Assembly: GCA_021808185.1 (NCBI GenBank)
Contig: JAKBCB010000050.1
Location: forward strand, 1-13,127
DNA length: 13,127 bases
Reading direction: 5' to 3'
Source of the DNA: Pseudomonadota bacterium
GTDB taxonomy: Bacteria; Pseudomonadota; Alphaproteobacteria; Acetobacterales; Acetobacteraceae
The notes below the pieces were generated by a model. The model searched no databases. It had not been told where the DNA came from and saw nothing but the letters and a program-made list of their open reading frames with translations. A program made the translations under genes and the position numbers. This document shows positions 1 through 7,500 of this stretch, one piece after another (the stretch's first letter is position 1; every line of letters starts with the position of its first letter).

Positions 1-1
1 A

Positions 2-1384
2 TTGGCCGGCCACGGTGCCGGTGAATCGCGCTACGTCCATTCCGACGACGTGACCGCGCATCTGGCACCGATCCTGCCGGACTGCGATCTTATTGTCGGC
101 ACTGAGGAAGAACTGCACATCGCCGGCGGCAGCGAGGATACGCTTACGGCCATTCGCGCCATCCGGGCGAAGTCCGCCGCGACCATCGTCTGCAAGCGCG
201 GCCCGATGGGCTGCGTGGTGTTCCCCGGCGCCATCCCGGCCAGCATCGAGGACGGCATTCGCGGCCCTGGCTTTCCGGTGGAAGTGTATAACGTGCTCGG
301 CGCCGGCGACGCCTTCATGTCCGGCTTCCTGCGCGGCTGGCTGCGCGAGGAGAAGCTGGAGACGTGCTGCGAATACGCCAATGCTTGTGGCGCGTTCGCG
401 GTCTCGCGCCTGCTCTGTTCGCCGGAAATCCCGACCTGGACCGAGCTTTCGTATTTCCTGCAACACGGCAGCAAGCACCGCGCGCTGCGCCACGACGAAG
501 CGATCAACCACATCCATTGGGCGACGACGCGCCGCGCACAGCCGCCGGGCATCATGGCGCTGGCCATCGACCATCGCGCGCAACTCGAAGCCGTCGCCGC
601 CACCGAGGGGGCCGATCCCGCTCGCATCAACCGGTTCAAGGAACTCGCGGTACAGGCGGCGGCCCGGGTGGCCGGCGGCAAGCCGGGCTTCGGCATGTTG
701 ATCGACGGCCGCCTGGGGCGCGAGGCGCTGTTCGCGGCCGATGCGCACGGCTTCTGGATCGCGCGGCCGGTGGAACTGCCCGGCTCGCGGCCGCTGGAAT
801 TCGACGGCATTCTCGACCTCGGCTCGCATCTGGCGGAATGGCCGGTGACGCATACGGTGAAATGTCTGTGCTTCTACCATCCGGAAGATGCCGAAGGGCT
901 GCGCCAGCAGCAGGAAAAGGCGTTGCTGCGGTTGCAGGACGCCTGCCGCACGGTCGGGCGCGAATTGCTGGTGGAGATCATCGCCGGCAAGCACGGGCGC
1001 CTGCACGACGAGACGGTGGCGAGCGTGCTGTCCCGGCTTTACGACATCGGGATCAAGCCTGACTGGTGGAAGCTGGAGCCGCAGGACACGGCGACGGCGT
1101 GGGCCAATATCGGTGCGGTGATCGCACGCAACGACCCGTTTTGTCGCGGCGTGGTGATGCTGGGGTTGGAGGCGCCGGCCGCCGACCTCGCGCGCGCCTT
1201 CGGTGTCGCGGCCGGGGCACCGGTGGTGAAGGGATTTGCCGTCGGGCGCACCATCTTCGCCGAACCCGCGAAGCAGTGGCTGGGCGGACGGATGGATGAC
1301 GAGGCGGCCGTCGCGGCGATGGCGGCGTCGTTCGGTGAACTGGTCGCGGCCTGGCAGGCGGCGCAACGGGCCAAGGCGGCCTGA
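2..1384 (+). CDS. iolC: IolC: 5-dehydro-2-deoxygluconokinase fused to DUF2090 aldolase-like domain (5' end missing)
   Basis: The frame is open at the left edge, so the N-terminal part of the kinase is missing and no true start is visible. The first roughly 165 visible residues are the C-terminal half of a PfkB (ribokinase-family) sugar kinase. The family signature is NVLGAGDAFMSG at about residues 97-108 of the visible part, with GAGD carrying the catalytic aspartate (visible residue 103). From about residue 180 (IMALAIDHR) to the end there is a DUF2090 domain. In Gram-negative bacteria this fusion is annotated as bifunctional: the kinase phosphorylates 5-dehydro-2-deoxy-D-gluconate and the C-terminal domain is predicted to cleave the phosphate to dihydroxyacetone phosphate and malonate semialdehyde, replacing the separate IolJ of Bacillus. 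The aldolase role is inferred from family knowledge. The stop lies 20 nt before iolD, so the genes are almost certainly one operon. The protein is cytoplasmic. Confidence 0.93.
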   Translation: MAGHGAGESRYVHSDDVTAHLAPILPDCDLIVGTEEELHIAGGSEDTLTAIRAIRAKSAATIVCKRGPMGCVVFPGAIPASIEDGIRGPGFPVEVYNVLGAGDAFMSGFLRGWLREEKLETCCEYANACGAFAVSRLLCSPEIPTWTELSYFLQHGSKHRALRHDEAINHIHWATTRRAQPPGIMALAIDHRAQLEAVAATEGADPARINRFKELAVQAAARVAGGKPGFGMLIDGRLGREALFAADAHGFWIARPVELPGSRPLEFDGILDLGSHLAEWPVTHTVKCLCFYHPEDAEGLRQQQEKALLRLQDACRTVGRELLVEIIAGKHGRLHDETVASVLSRLYDIGIKPDWWKLEPQDTATAWANIGAVIARNDPFCRGVVMLGLEAPAADLARAFGVAAGAPVVKGFAVGRTIFAEPAKQWLGGRMDDEAAVAAMAASFGELVAAWQAAQRAKAA

Positions 1385-1404
1385 ACGGGCGAGGGGAAAC
1401 AACG

Positions 1405-3252
1405 ATGAAGACCATCCGGCTGACCGCCGCCCAGGCGCTCGTGCGTGCGATGTCGGCTCAGCGCGCGCGCATTGGCGATGCCACCGTGCCGCTGTTCGGC
1501 GGCGTGTTCGCGATCTTCGGCCATGGCAATGTCGCGGGCCTCGGCGAGGCGCTGTACGGCGTGCGCGATGTGTTGCCGACCTACCGCGCCCACAACGAGC
1601 AGGGCATGGCCTTGGCCGCGACCGCGTTCGCGAAGGCATCGCGCCGGCGCAGGATGATGGCCTGCACATCGTCCATTGGCCCTGGCGCGCTCAACATGGT
1701 CACGGCCGCGGCGGTGGCGCATGTCAACCGCTTGCCGTTGCTGCTGCTGCCGGGGGACGTGTTCGCCACGCGCCGGCCCGATCCGGTGTTGCAGCAGATC
1801 GAGGATTTCGGCGACGGCACCGCCTCCGCCAACGATTGCTTCAAGCCGGTATCGCGCTATTTCGACCGCATCACGCGGCCGGAGCAACTGATCCCGGCCT
1901 TCGCGCGGGCCATGCAGGTGCTGACAGACCCGGCCGATTGCGGCCCCGCGACGCTTGCCTTCTGCCAGGACGTGCAGACGCAGGCGGCGGAGTTCCCGGA
2001 TCATATGTTCGAGGAACGGGTCTGGCAGCCGCGCCGCCCGCCGCCGGATGTGTCCGAACTGGCCGAGGTCGTGCGCCTGCTGCGCGAGGCCAGGCGGCCC
2101 CTGGTGGTGGCCGGCGGCGGCGTGCTGTATGCCGAGGCCGAGGCCGCGCTGGCGGCGTTCCTTACCGCGCATGGCATTCCGGCCGGCGAGACGCAGGCGG
2201 GGAAATCCTCGCTGCCCGCCTCGCATCCACTGAACATGGGCGCCATCGGCGTGACCGGCACGCAGGCGGCCGACGATCTCGCGGCCGAGGCGGACGTGAT
2301 CCTGGCGATCGGCACGCGCTTGCAGGATTTCACCACCGGCTCCCGCTCGCTGTTCGCCGCCGCCGGGCGGCGCATCGTGTCGCTGAACATCCAGCCCTTC
2401 GATGCCGGCAAGCACAACGGCGTGCCGCTGGTGGCGGACGCGCTCGCGGGCTTGCAGGCGTTGACGGCGGCCCTGGGCGACTGGCGCGCGCCGACCGCCT
2501 GGACCGAGAGCGCGCGCGCGGGCAAGCGCGCCTGGGCGGAGGTTGCCGCGCGCTACACCGTGGCGACGAACGCGGCATTGCCGTCCGACGCGCAGGTGAT
2601 CGGCGCCGTCCAGCGTACCTCCCGCCCCGGGGACATCGTGCTGAACGCCGCCGGCGGCGTGCCTGGCGAGTTGCACAAGCACTGGCAGACCGAGGAGCCG
2701 CTCGGCTACCACATGGAATACGGCTTCTCCTGCATGGGCTACGAGATCGCCGGCGGTCTGGGCGTGAAGATGGCGCTGCCCGAGCGCAACGTGATCGTGT
2801 TCGTCGGCGACGGGTCGTATCTGCTGCTGAATTCCGAGCTGGCGACCTCGGTGATGTTGGGCAAGAAGCTGACCGTGGTCGTGCTCGACAATCGCGGCTA
2901 TGGCTGCATCAACCGGTTGCAGCGCGCGACCGGCGGGGAAAGCTTCAACAACCTGTTGCGCGACACGCTGCACGAGGAATTGCCGGACATCGATTTTGCC
3001 GCGCATGCGCGCAGCCTGGGCGCCATCGCGGAGAAAGTGTCCGGTATCACGGAGCTTGAGTCCGCCCTCACGCGGGCACGCGAGAGCAAGCGCAGCCATG
3101 TGATCGTGATCGACACCGACCCGATGACCATTACCGATGCCGGCGGGCATTGGTGGGATGTCGCGGTGCCGGAAGTATCGGCCCGGTCGCAGGTGCGCGA
3201 CGCGCACGACCGCTATCTGCAAGCCACGGCGGCGCGCGACGCCGCCGGTTGA
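1405..3252 (+). CDS. iolD: IolD: 3D-(3,5/4)-trihydroxycyclohexane-1,2-dione acylhydrolase (ThDP-dependent)
   Basis: This 615-aa protein belongs to the thiamine-diphosphate enzyme family (acetolactate synthase fold) and opens the ring of 3D-trihydroxycyclohexane-1,2-dione to give 5-deoxy-D-glucuronate. The PYR domain contains RAHNEQGMA with the cofactor-activating glutamate at E65, followed by ACTSSIGPGALNMV. The strongly conserved stretch GDVFATRRPDPVLQQ is typical of IolD. A central transhydrogenase-like domain (about residues 210-350) precedes the PP domain, whose ThDP/Mg motif starts at GDGS (468-471) and ends with N496 in LDNRG. Length agrees with IolD proteins. The ATG is preceded by a purine-rich GAGGGGAA at a usable distance. 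The stop is 22 nt before iolE. Cytoplasmic; no anomaly seen. Confidence 0.97.
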   Translation: MKTIRLTAAQALVRAMSAQRARIGDATVPLFGGVFAIFGHGNVAGLGEALYGVRDVLPTYRAHNEQGMALAATAFAKASRRRRMMACTSSIGPGALNMVTAAAVAHVNRLPLLLLPGDVFATRRPDPVLQQIEDFGDGTASANDCFKPVSRYFDRITRPEQLIPAFARAMQVLTDPADCGPATLAFCQDVQTQAAEFPDHMFEERVWQPRRPPPDVSELAEVVRLLREARRPLVVAGGGVLYAEAEAALAAFLTAHGIPAGETQAGKSSLPASHPLNMGAIGVTGTQAADDLAAEADVILAIGTRLQDFTTGSRSLFAAAGRRIVSLNIQPFDAGKHNGVPLVADALAGLQALTAALGDWRAPTAWTESARAGKRAWAEVAARYTVATNAALPSDAQVIGAVQRTSRPGDIVLNAAGGVPGELHKHWQTEEPLGYHMEYGFSCMGYEIAGGLGVKMALPERNVIVFVGDGSYLLLNSELATSVMLGKKLTVVVLDNRGYGCINRLQRATGGESFNNLLRDTLHEELPDIDFAAHARSLGAIAEKVSGITELESALTRARESKRSHVIVIDTDPMTITDAGGHWWDVAVPEVSARSQVRDAHDRYLQATAARDAAG

Positions 3253-3274
3253 CCGTCATACGGGAACAAGACAC

Positions 3275-4162
3275 ATGACCATTCGCATCGGCGCCAATCC
3301 CATCGGTTGGTCCAACGACGACATGCCGGAACTCGGCGGCGACACGCCGCTGGAGCAATGCCTCGCCGAGGCAAAATCGGTTGGCATCGAGGGGATGGAA
3401 CTCGGCAACAAGTTCCCCCGCGAGGCGAATGCGCTGAAGGCGGCGCTGGCCCCGTTCGGGCTTGCATGTGTCGGCGGCTGGCACTCGATCTTTCTGCTCG
3501 ACCGCGACGCGGACGAGGAACTGAAACACGCGCGCGCGCATATAGACCTGCTGAAGGCGATGGGCTGCAACCGCTTCATCGTCGCCGAATGCTCGAACAC
3601 CATCCACGGCACGAAGTCGGCACCGCTGTCCACGCGCCCGGTGATGCGCGCGGACCAGTGGGCGGAGTATGGCCGCCGGCTGACGAAGTTCGCCGATGCG
3701 ACGTTGGCCGAGGGGTTGCGCGTTGTTTATCACCACCACATGGGCACAATCGTGCAGACCGGGGCGGAGATCGACGCGCTGATGGCCGCGTGCGGACCTT
3801 CGGTACATCTGCTGCTCGACACCGGCCACGCCACCTGGGGCGGCAGCGATCCGGCGGCACTCGCGAAAAAATATCGAGACCGCATCAGCCATGTGCATAC
3901 CAAGGATGTCCGCCCGGATGTGCGCAAGCAGGCCGAAGCCGGGGACTGGAGCTTTCTCGACAGCGTGATTGCCGGCGTCTACACCGTGCCCGGCGACGGC
4001 TGCGTCGATTTCGCCAGCGTGTTTCGCGAATTACCAAACTATTCAGGCTGGGTCGTTATCGAAGCCGAGCAGGACCCGGCGGTGCGCAACCCGCTACAAT
4101 ACGCGCGGATGGGATTCGCGCATCTGACGAAGGTGCTGCGTGAGACGGGCCTGCGGCCATGA
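3275..4162 (+). CDS. iolE: IolE: inosose dehydratase (2-keto-myo-inositol dehydratase)
   Basis: This 295-aa xylose isomerase-like TIM-barrel protein removes water from 2-keto-myo-inositol (scyllo-inosose) to form 3D-trihydroxycyclohexane-1,2-dione, the IolD substrate. The start MTIRIGANPIGWSNDDMPELGGDTPLEQCL is the characteristic IolE opening. Candidate metal and active-site residues are the YHHHMGT cluster (H153-H155), D182 in LLLDTGHATWGG, H208 in HVHTKD and the glutamates in VIEAEQD (E263, E265). The open frame runs further upstream to 3137, but that extension overlaps iolD in another frame and does not look like IolE. ATG 3275 gives the usual family length. Its Shine-Dalgarno (GGGAA near 3263) is weak. 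The stop overlaps the iolB start by 4 nt (ATGA), implying translational coupling. Confidence 0.96.
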   Translation: MTIRIGANPIGWSNDDMPELGGDTPLEQCLAEAKSVGIEGMELGNKFPREANALKAALAPFGLACVGGWHSIFLLDRDADEELKHARAHIDLLKAMGCNRFIVAECSNTIHGTKSAPLSTRPVMRADQWAEYGRRLTKFADATLAEGLRVVYHHHMGTIVQTGAEIDALMAACGPSVHLLLDTGHATWGGSDPAALAKKYRDRISHVHTKDVRPDVRKQAEAGDWSFLDSVIAGVYTVPGDGCVDFASVFRELPNYSGWVVIEAEQDPAVRNPLQYARMGFAHLTKVLRETGLRP

Positions 4163-4956
4163 GCGGCCTGCTGGTCAAGCCGAAACGCGGCGCGGCCGAT
4201 GGCGTGGTGCACCACATCACGCCGCAATCCGCGCACTGGACCTATGTCGGCTTCGACGTGCTGGCGCTCGCACCCGGTCAGGCGGCCGCGCGCGACACCG
4301 ATGGGCGTGAGGTGTGTCTGGTGTTCCTGTCGGGGCGCGGCAGGGTGGAAGCCGGGGGAACGGATTTCGGCACGCTGGGCGAGCGGAATTCCCCGTTCGA
4401 TGGCAGCCCGTGGTCGGTCTATGTGCCCGCGGACGCGCGCTGGCAGGTCACGGCGGAAACCCCGGTGGAGCTTGCCGTGTGCTCCGCACCCGCCACCGGC
4501 AAGCTGCCCGCGCGTGTCATTCCGCCGAGCGAGGTCGGGCAGGAGACGCGCGGCAAGGGCACCAACACGCGGTTCGTGCGCAATATCCTGCCGGTGGGCA
4601 AGGATGCCGAAAGCCTGCTGGTGGTGGAAGTCATCACGCCCGGCGGCAACTGGTCCAGCTACCCGCCGCACAAGCACGACACCAACGACTATCCGCGCGA
4701 GACGCTGCTAGAGGAGACGTACTACCACCGGCTCGCGCGCGGTGCTGGATTTGCCCTGCAACGGGTCTATACCGACGACGGCAGCCTGGACGAGACGATG
4801 GCGGTGGGCGACGGCGATGTGGTGCTGGTGCCGCGCGGCTATCATCCGGTCGGCGCGCCGCACGGATTCGACCTCTACTACCTCAATGTCATGGCCGGTC
4901 CCATCCGGGACTGGAAATTCACGATGGCGCCCGACCACCAATTTCTCGGCTGGTAG
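4159..4956 (+). CDS. iolB: IolB: 5-deoxy-glucuronate isomerase
   Basis: This 265-aa protein of the KduI/IolB cupin family isomerises 5-deoxy-D-glucuronate to 5-dehydro-2-deoxy-D-gluconate, the IolC kinase substrate. Two cupin-like halves are visible. The second holds the metal site SSYPPHKHDTND (H171, H173), followed by LLEETYYHR (E185) and VPRGYHPVGAPHG (H229). The C-terminus APDHQFLGW closely fits the family ending. Length matches the usual 265-270 aa. The ATG overlaps the iolE stop as ATGA with no strong ribosome site of its own, so translation probably depends on coupling to iolE. iolA follows after 20 nt. Confidence 0.96.
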   Translation: MSGLLVKPKRGAADGVVHHITPQSAHWTYVGFDVLALAPGQAAARDTDGREVCLVFLSGRGRVEAGGTDFGTLGERNSPFDGSPWSVYVPADARWQVTAETPVELAVCSAPATGKLPARVIPPSEVGQETRGKGTNTRFVRNILPVGKDAESLLVVEVITPGGNWSSYPPHKHDTNDYPRETLLEETYYHRLARGAGFALQRVYTDDGSLDETMAVGDGDVVLVPRGYHPVGAPHGFDLYYLNVMAGPIRDWKFTMAPDHQFLGW

Positions 4957-4963
4957 CGCCTGC

Positions 4964-4979
4964 AAGGAGAGCGACTGTG
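4964..4979 (+). promoter_or_regulatory. Ribosome binding site and GTG start of iolA
   Basis: AAGGAGA at 4964-4970 lies 6 nt before GTG 4977. This is the best Shine-Dalgarno sequence in the iol operon and fixes a GTG start. The open frame extends several hundred bases upstream through iolB, but that part is an out-of-frame shadow of iolB and has no resemblance to aldehyde dehydrogenases. Confidence 0.8.
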
Positions 4980-6473
4980 GAACAACTGGTACAGCACGTC
5001 ATCGCCGGCCGGCGCGAGGCCGGCACAGGCACCCGGCGCGCCGACGTGTTCGACCCGGCGACCGGGCAGGCCGCGCGCCAGGTCGTGCTCGGCACGCGCG
5101 CCGATCTGGACCGCGCGGTGGCGGCGGCGAGCAAGGCGTTCCCGGCCTGGGCCGCCACCACGCCGCTGGCGCGTGCGCGCGTGCTGTTCCGCCTGCGCGA
5201 TCTGCTCGAACAGAACATGCAGCAGTTCTCCGCCATCATCACCGCCGAGCACGGCAAGGTGCTGTCGGATGCCGGCGGCGAGGTGACGCGCGGGCTCGAA
5301 GTCGTGGAGTTCGCCTGCGGCATTCCCGATCTGCTGAAGGGCGAGTTCTCCGATCAGGTCGGGCGTGGGGTGGACAGTTTCTCGCTGCGCCAGTCGCTGG
5401 GCGTGGTCGCCGGTGTCACGCCGTTCAATTTTCCGCTGATGGTGCCGCTGTGGATGGCGCCCGTGGCCATCGCCTGCGGCAACACTTTTGTTCTGAAGCC
5501 ATCCGAGCGTGATCCGTCCGCCTCGCTGCTGCTGGCCGACCTGTTCAAGCAGGCCGGGCTGCCAGACGGCGTGTTCAACGTGGTGCAAGGCGACAAGGAA
5601 GTCGTGGACGCGATCCTGGAGCATCCGGAGATCGCCGCTGTCAGCTTCGTCGGCTCGACGCCGATCGCCGAATACATCTACCGCACCGGCACCGCGCACG
5701 GAAAGCGCGTGCAGGCGCTGGGCGGGGCAAAGAACCACATGGTGGTGATGCCGGACGCCGACCTCGATCAGGTCACGGACGCACTGATGGGCGCCGGCTA
5801 TGGTGCGGCCGGGGAGCGCTGCATGGCGATCTCGGTGGCCGTCGCGGTGGGCGGCGTGGGCGATGCGCTGATCGACAAGCTCGCACCGCGCGTGCGCGGG
5901 CTGAAGGTGGCGCCGGGCACCGATCCGGATGCCGAGATGGGGCCGCTTGTCACCCGCACGCATCTCGACAAGGTGCGCGGCTACGTCGATGCCGGCATCG
6001 CCGAGGGCGCCAAGCTGGTGGTCGATGGCCGCGGCCTCAAGCTGCAAGGCTACGAGGACGGCTTTTATCTCGGCGGCTGCCTGTTCGACGACGTGACGCC
6101 GGATATGAAGATCTACAAGGAAGAAATCTTCGGGCCGGTGCTGTCGGTCGTGCGCGTGGACAAGTTCGACGACGCGCTGAAGCTGATCAACGAGCACGAA
6201 TACGGCAACGGCACCGCCGTATTCACGCGCGATGGCGACACCGCGCGGGCGTTCATGCATGGCGTCCAGGTGGGCATGGTCGGCATCAACGTGCCGATCC
6301 CGGTGCCAGTGGCGTATCACAGCTTCGGCGGCTGGAAGCGCAGCCTGTTTGGCGACCACCACATCTATGGCCGCGAGGGTATCCGTTTCTATACCAAGCT
6401 GAAGACCGTCACCAGCCGCTGGCCCACCGGCATCCGCGCCGGTGCCCAGTTCGTCATGCCGACCACCGGCTGA
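4977..6473 (+). CDS. iolA: IolA/MmsA: (methyl)malonate-semialdehyde dehydrogenase, CoA-acylating
   Basis: This 498-aa aldehyde dehydrogenase-superfamily enzyme oxidises malonate semialdehyde (and in MmsA homologues methylmalonate semialdehyde) with NAD+ and CoA, yielding acetyl-CoA or propionyl-CoA and CO2. Visible landmarks are the oxyanion motif TPFNFPLMVPLWM (FNFP at 150-153), the cofactor strand FVLKPSE, the Rossmann glycines in SFVGSTPIAEYIY and the catalytic cysteine C282 in GERCMAIS. Where classical aldehyde dehydrogenases have the general-base glutamate (ELGGK), this protein reads ALGGAKNH. That replacement is the hallmark of MMSDH and explains its CoA rather than water specificity. 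EEIFGPVL is also present. It is the last gene of the iol operon; a hairpin follows. Whether it also serves valine breakdown cannot be told from the sequence. Confidence 0.96.
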   Translation: MEQLVQHVIAGRREAGTGTRRADVFDPATGQAARQVVLGTRADLDRAVAAASKAFPAWAATTPLARARVLFRLRDLLEQNMQQFSAIITAEHGKVLSDAGGEVTRGLEVVEFACGIPDLLKGEFSDQVGRGVDSFSLRQSLGVVAGVTPFNFPLMVPLWMAPVAIACGNTFVLKPSERDPSASLLLADLFKQAGLPDGVFNVVQGDKEVVDAILEHPEIAAVSFVGSTPIAEYIYRTGTAHGKRVQALGGAKNHMVVMPDADLDQVTDALMGAGYGAAGERCMAISVAVAVGGVGDALIDKLAPRVRGLKVAPGTDPDAEMGPLVTRTHLDKVRGYVDAGIAEGAKLVVDGRGLKLQGYEDGFYLGGCLFDDVTPDMKIYKEEIFGPVLSVVRVDKFDDALKLINEHEYGNGTAVFTRDGDTARAFMHGVQVGMVGINVPIPVPVAYHSFGGWKRSLFGDHHIYGREGIRFYTKLKTVTSRWPTGIRAGAQFVMPTTG

Positions 6474-6475
6474 GA

Positions 6476-6530
6476 GCATGCGCGGCGAGCCGGGCCGCTT
6501 GCGTCCCGGCTCGCCGATGCTGGTTCTGTT
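6476..6530 (+). terminator. Hairpin terminator at the end of the iol operon
   Basis: A perfect 12-bp stem is formed by CGGCGAGCCGGG (6483-6494) and CCCGGCTCGCCG (6505-6516) around a 10-nt loop. It can be extended by GCAT (6476-6479) with ATGC (6517-6520) across a 3-nt bulge. A modest T-rich stretch (TGGTTCTGTT) follows at 6521-6530. It begins 3 nt after the iolA stop and lies between convergent genes, so it may stop transcription from both sides. The weak T tract makes intrinsic termination likely but not certain. Confidence 0.7.
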
Positions 6531-6563
6531 CCGCGATCGGTCGCCCGACCAACCGCCGGCCGC

Positions 6564-7235
6564 TCAGCGTTTGCGCGTCGAGGCCCGATAGGTCGGCAGC
6601 CACCACTGCACCGGCTCCTGCTCCTGCTCGGTCTCCTCGGCGACAGCCTTGCGGCGGCGCAGGACGGGGCCGGCGGGTTCGGAGAGCGGCAACTGCCCGG
6701 TCTCCTCCGCCGGCCGGGTGGAGACCCGGATCAGCGGCGGGCGGCCGCGGCGGCGCGGCGGCGCTGCGGGCGGGGCTTCCCGCGTGCTGGCCTCGGCGGC
6801 GGCACGGGCCTCGTTCGCCTCGCGCAGCGCCTGCTCCACCACTTCGCGCGTCGCGCGTTCGGCGGCGAGGGCTTCGCGGTGCGCCATTTCGGCGTGCGCC
6901 AGTTGCGTGCGCAACTGCTGGATGGTGCTTTGCGCGTCGGACAGCGCCCGTTCGGCCTGTTCGCGGGCGTGCCGCTCGCTGCGTGCCGCATGCTCGGCGG
7001 CGGCGATGCGGTTGACCGGGCCGCTGGCGTCGTCGCGTGAGGATGAGTTGACGACGACGACGGGAACCTCCCCGTCCTTGACGAAGCGGCGGCCGCGCTG
7101 CTCGGCCTCTCGCCGCTGTGGCACCTGGCCACCGGCGGACGGCCCGTTGCGCAGGCCGAGGGCCTGGCGCATGCGCGCCTCTTCGTTGGCCATGTTATTC
7201 GGCCCGATATTCGGAGTATTGCGTGGCGGCGACAT
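6564..7235 (-). CDS. Unrecognised coiled-coil protein with AT-hook-like motif
   Basis: I do not recognise a named family. The 223-aa protein has three parts. The N-terminal segment (1-70) is polar and includes MRQALGL and the strand-like EVPVVVV (56-62). A long Ala/Glu/Arg-rich region (about 75-149) looks like a continuous coiled coil. The tail is basic and proline-rich, with RRRGRPP (161-167), whose RGRP core matches an AT hook, a second basic patch LRRRK (192-196), and an ending with the aromatic pair WW (211-212) before LPTYRASTRKR. There is no signal peptide or membrane segment. The layout suggests a nucleoid- or DNA-associated structural protein; this is inference. ATG 7235 has only GAGG at 3 nt spacing. 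An internal ATG at 7193 (MANEEARM) is an alternative without a better ribosome site. Base composition resembles the neighbours. I recall similar proteins in Acetobacteraceae but cannot verify this. Confidence 0.7.
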   Translation of the reverse strand: MSPPRNTPNIGPNNMANEEARMRQALGLRNGPSAGGQVPQRREAEQRGRRFVKDGEVPVVVVNSSSRDDASGPVNRIAAAEHAARSERHAREQAERALSDAQSTIQQLRTQLAHAEMAHREALAAERATREVVEQALREANEARAAAEASTREAPPAAPPRRRGRPPLIRVSTRPAEETGQLPLSEPAGPVLRRRKAVAEETEQEQEPVQWWLPTYRASTRKR

Positions 7236-7500
7236 GAGCCTCGCGCTGATCTGTGCTGGTTACGGCCGGCCGGGCCGTCGGTGTGTCCGCTGCCCGCTGC
7301 GACGACGCCATTTCAAGGCGTTTCGCGCAACCCGTCGGCCGAAGCCGGCACACAGCGCGAATCATCGAACAGGTGAAACGTATGTTTGTCTAGCACCCAG
7401 TCGAATAATTCGCCAGTCCAGTTTCTTTGAAATCGACAAGCAAGGACATGGGGCGTGCGGACGCTTCAACGCCGAGGGTGATGCGCCGTAACCCGGAATA
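7236..7500. other. 265-nt gap with AT-richer patch and short palindrome
   Basis: This gap lies between the coiled-coil gene and the end of the crotonase gene, both on the minus strand. About 7370-7445 is visibly richer in A+T than the surrounding DNA and holds the perfect palindrome CGAATAATTCG (7402-7412), flanked by two copies of CCAGTC (7397-7402 and 7413-7418) spaced 16 bp apart. Short inverted repeats also occur near 7306-7322 (ACGCC/GGCGT). No convincing open frame, tRNA or -35/-10 pair with good spacing was found. The simplest reading is a promoter/operator region for the coiled-coil gene with a leader of more than 100 nt. Confidence 0.35.

Noticed and set aside
1039..3222. Very long minus-strand open frame (over 700 codons) opposite iolC and iolD
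   Set aside because: It is fully antisense to well-recognised iol genes, its translation is rich in Arg, His, Gly and Ala with no family resemblance, and such frames arise readily in GC-rich genes.
3137..3274. N-terminal extension of iolE into iolD
   Set aside because: The extension overlaps the end of iolD in another frame and does not resemble IolE, whereas the product from ATG 3275 begins and ends as the family does.
4977..6473. Missing general-base glutamate in the aldehyde dehydrogenase as a defect
   Set aside because: The ALGGAKNH sequence in place of ELGGK is the normal state for CoA-acylating methylmalonate-semialdehyde dehydrogenases, so it confirms the call rather than marking an anomaly.
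4878..6479. Minus-strand open frame of about 530 codons opposite iolA
   Set aside because: Antisense shadow of a clear aldehyde dehydrogenase; the His/Arg-rich translation matches no protein family.
7236..7500. Possible small gene or structured RNA in the largest gap
   Set aside because: The only frames here are extensions of shadows, no tRNA-like or riboswitch-like fold was recognised, and the hairpins seen have only 4-5 bp stems.
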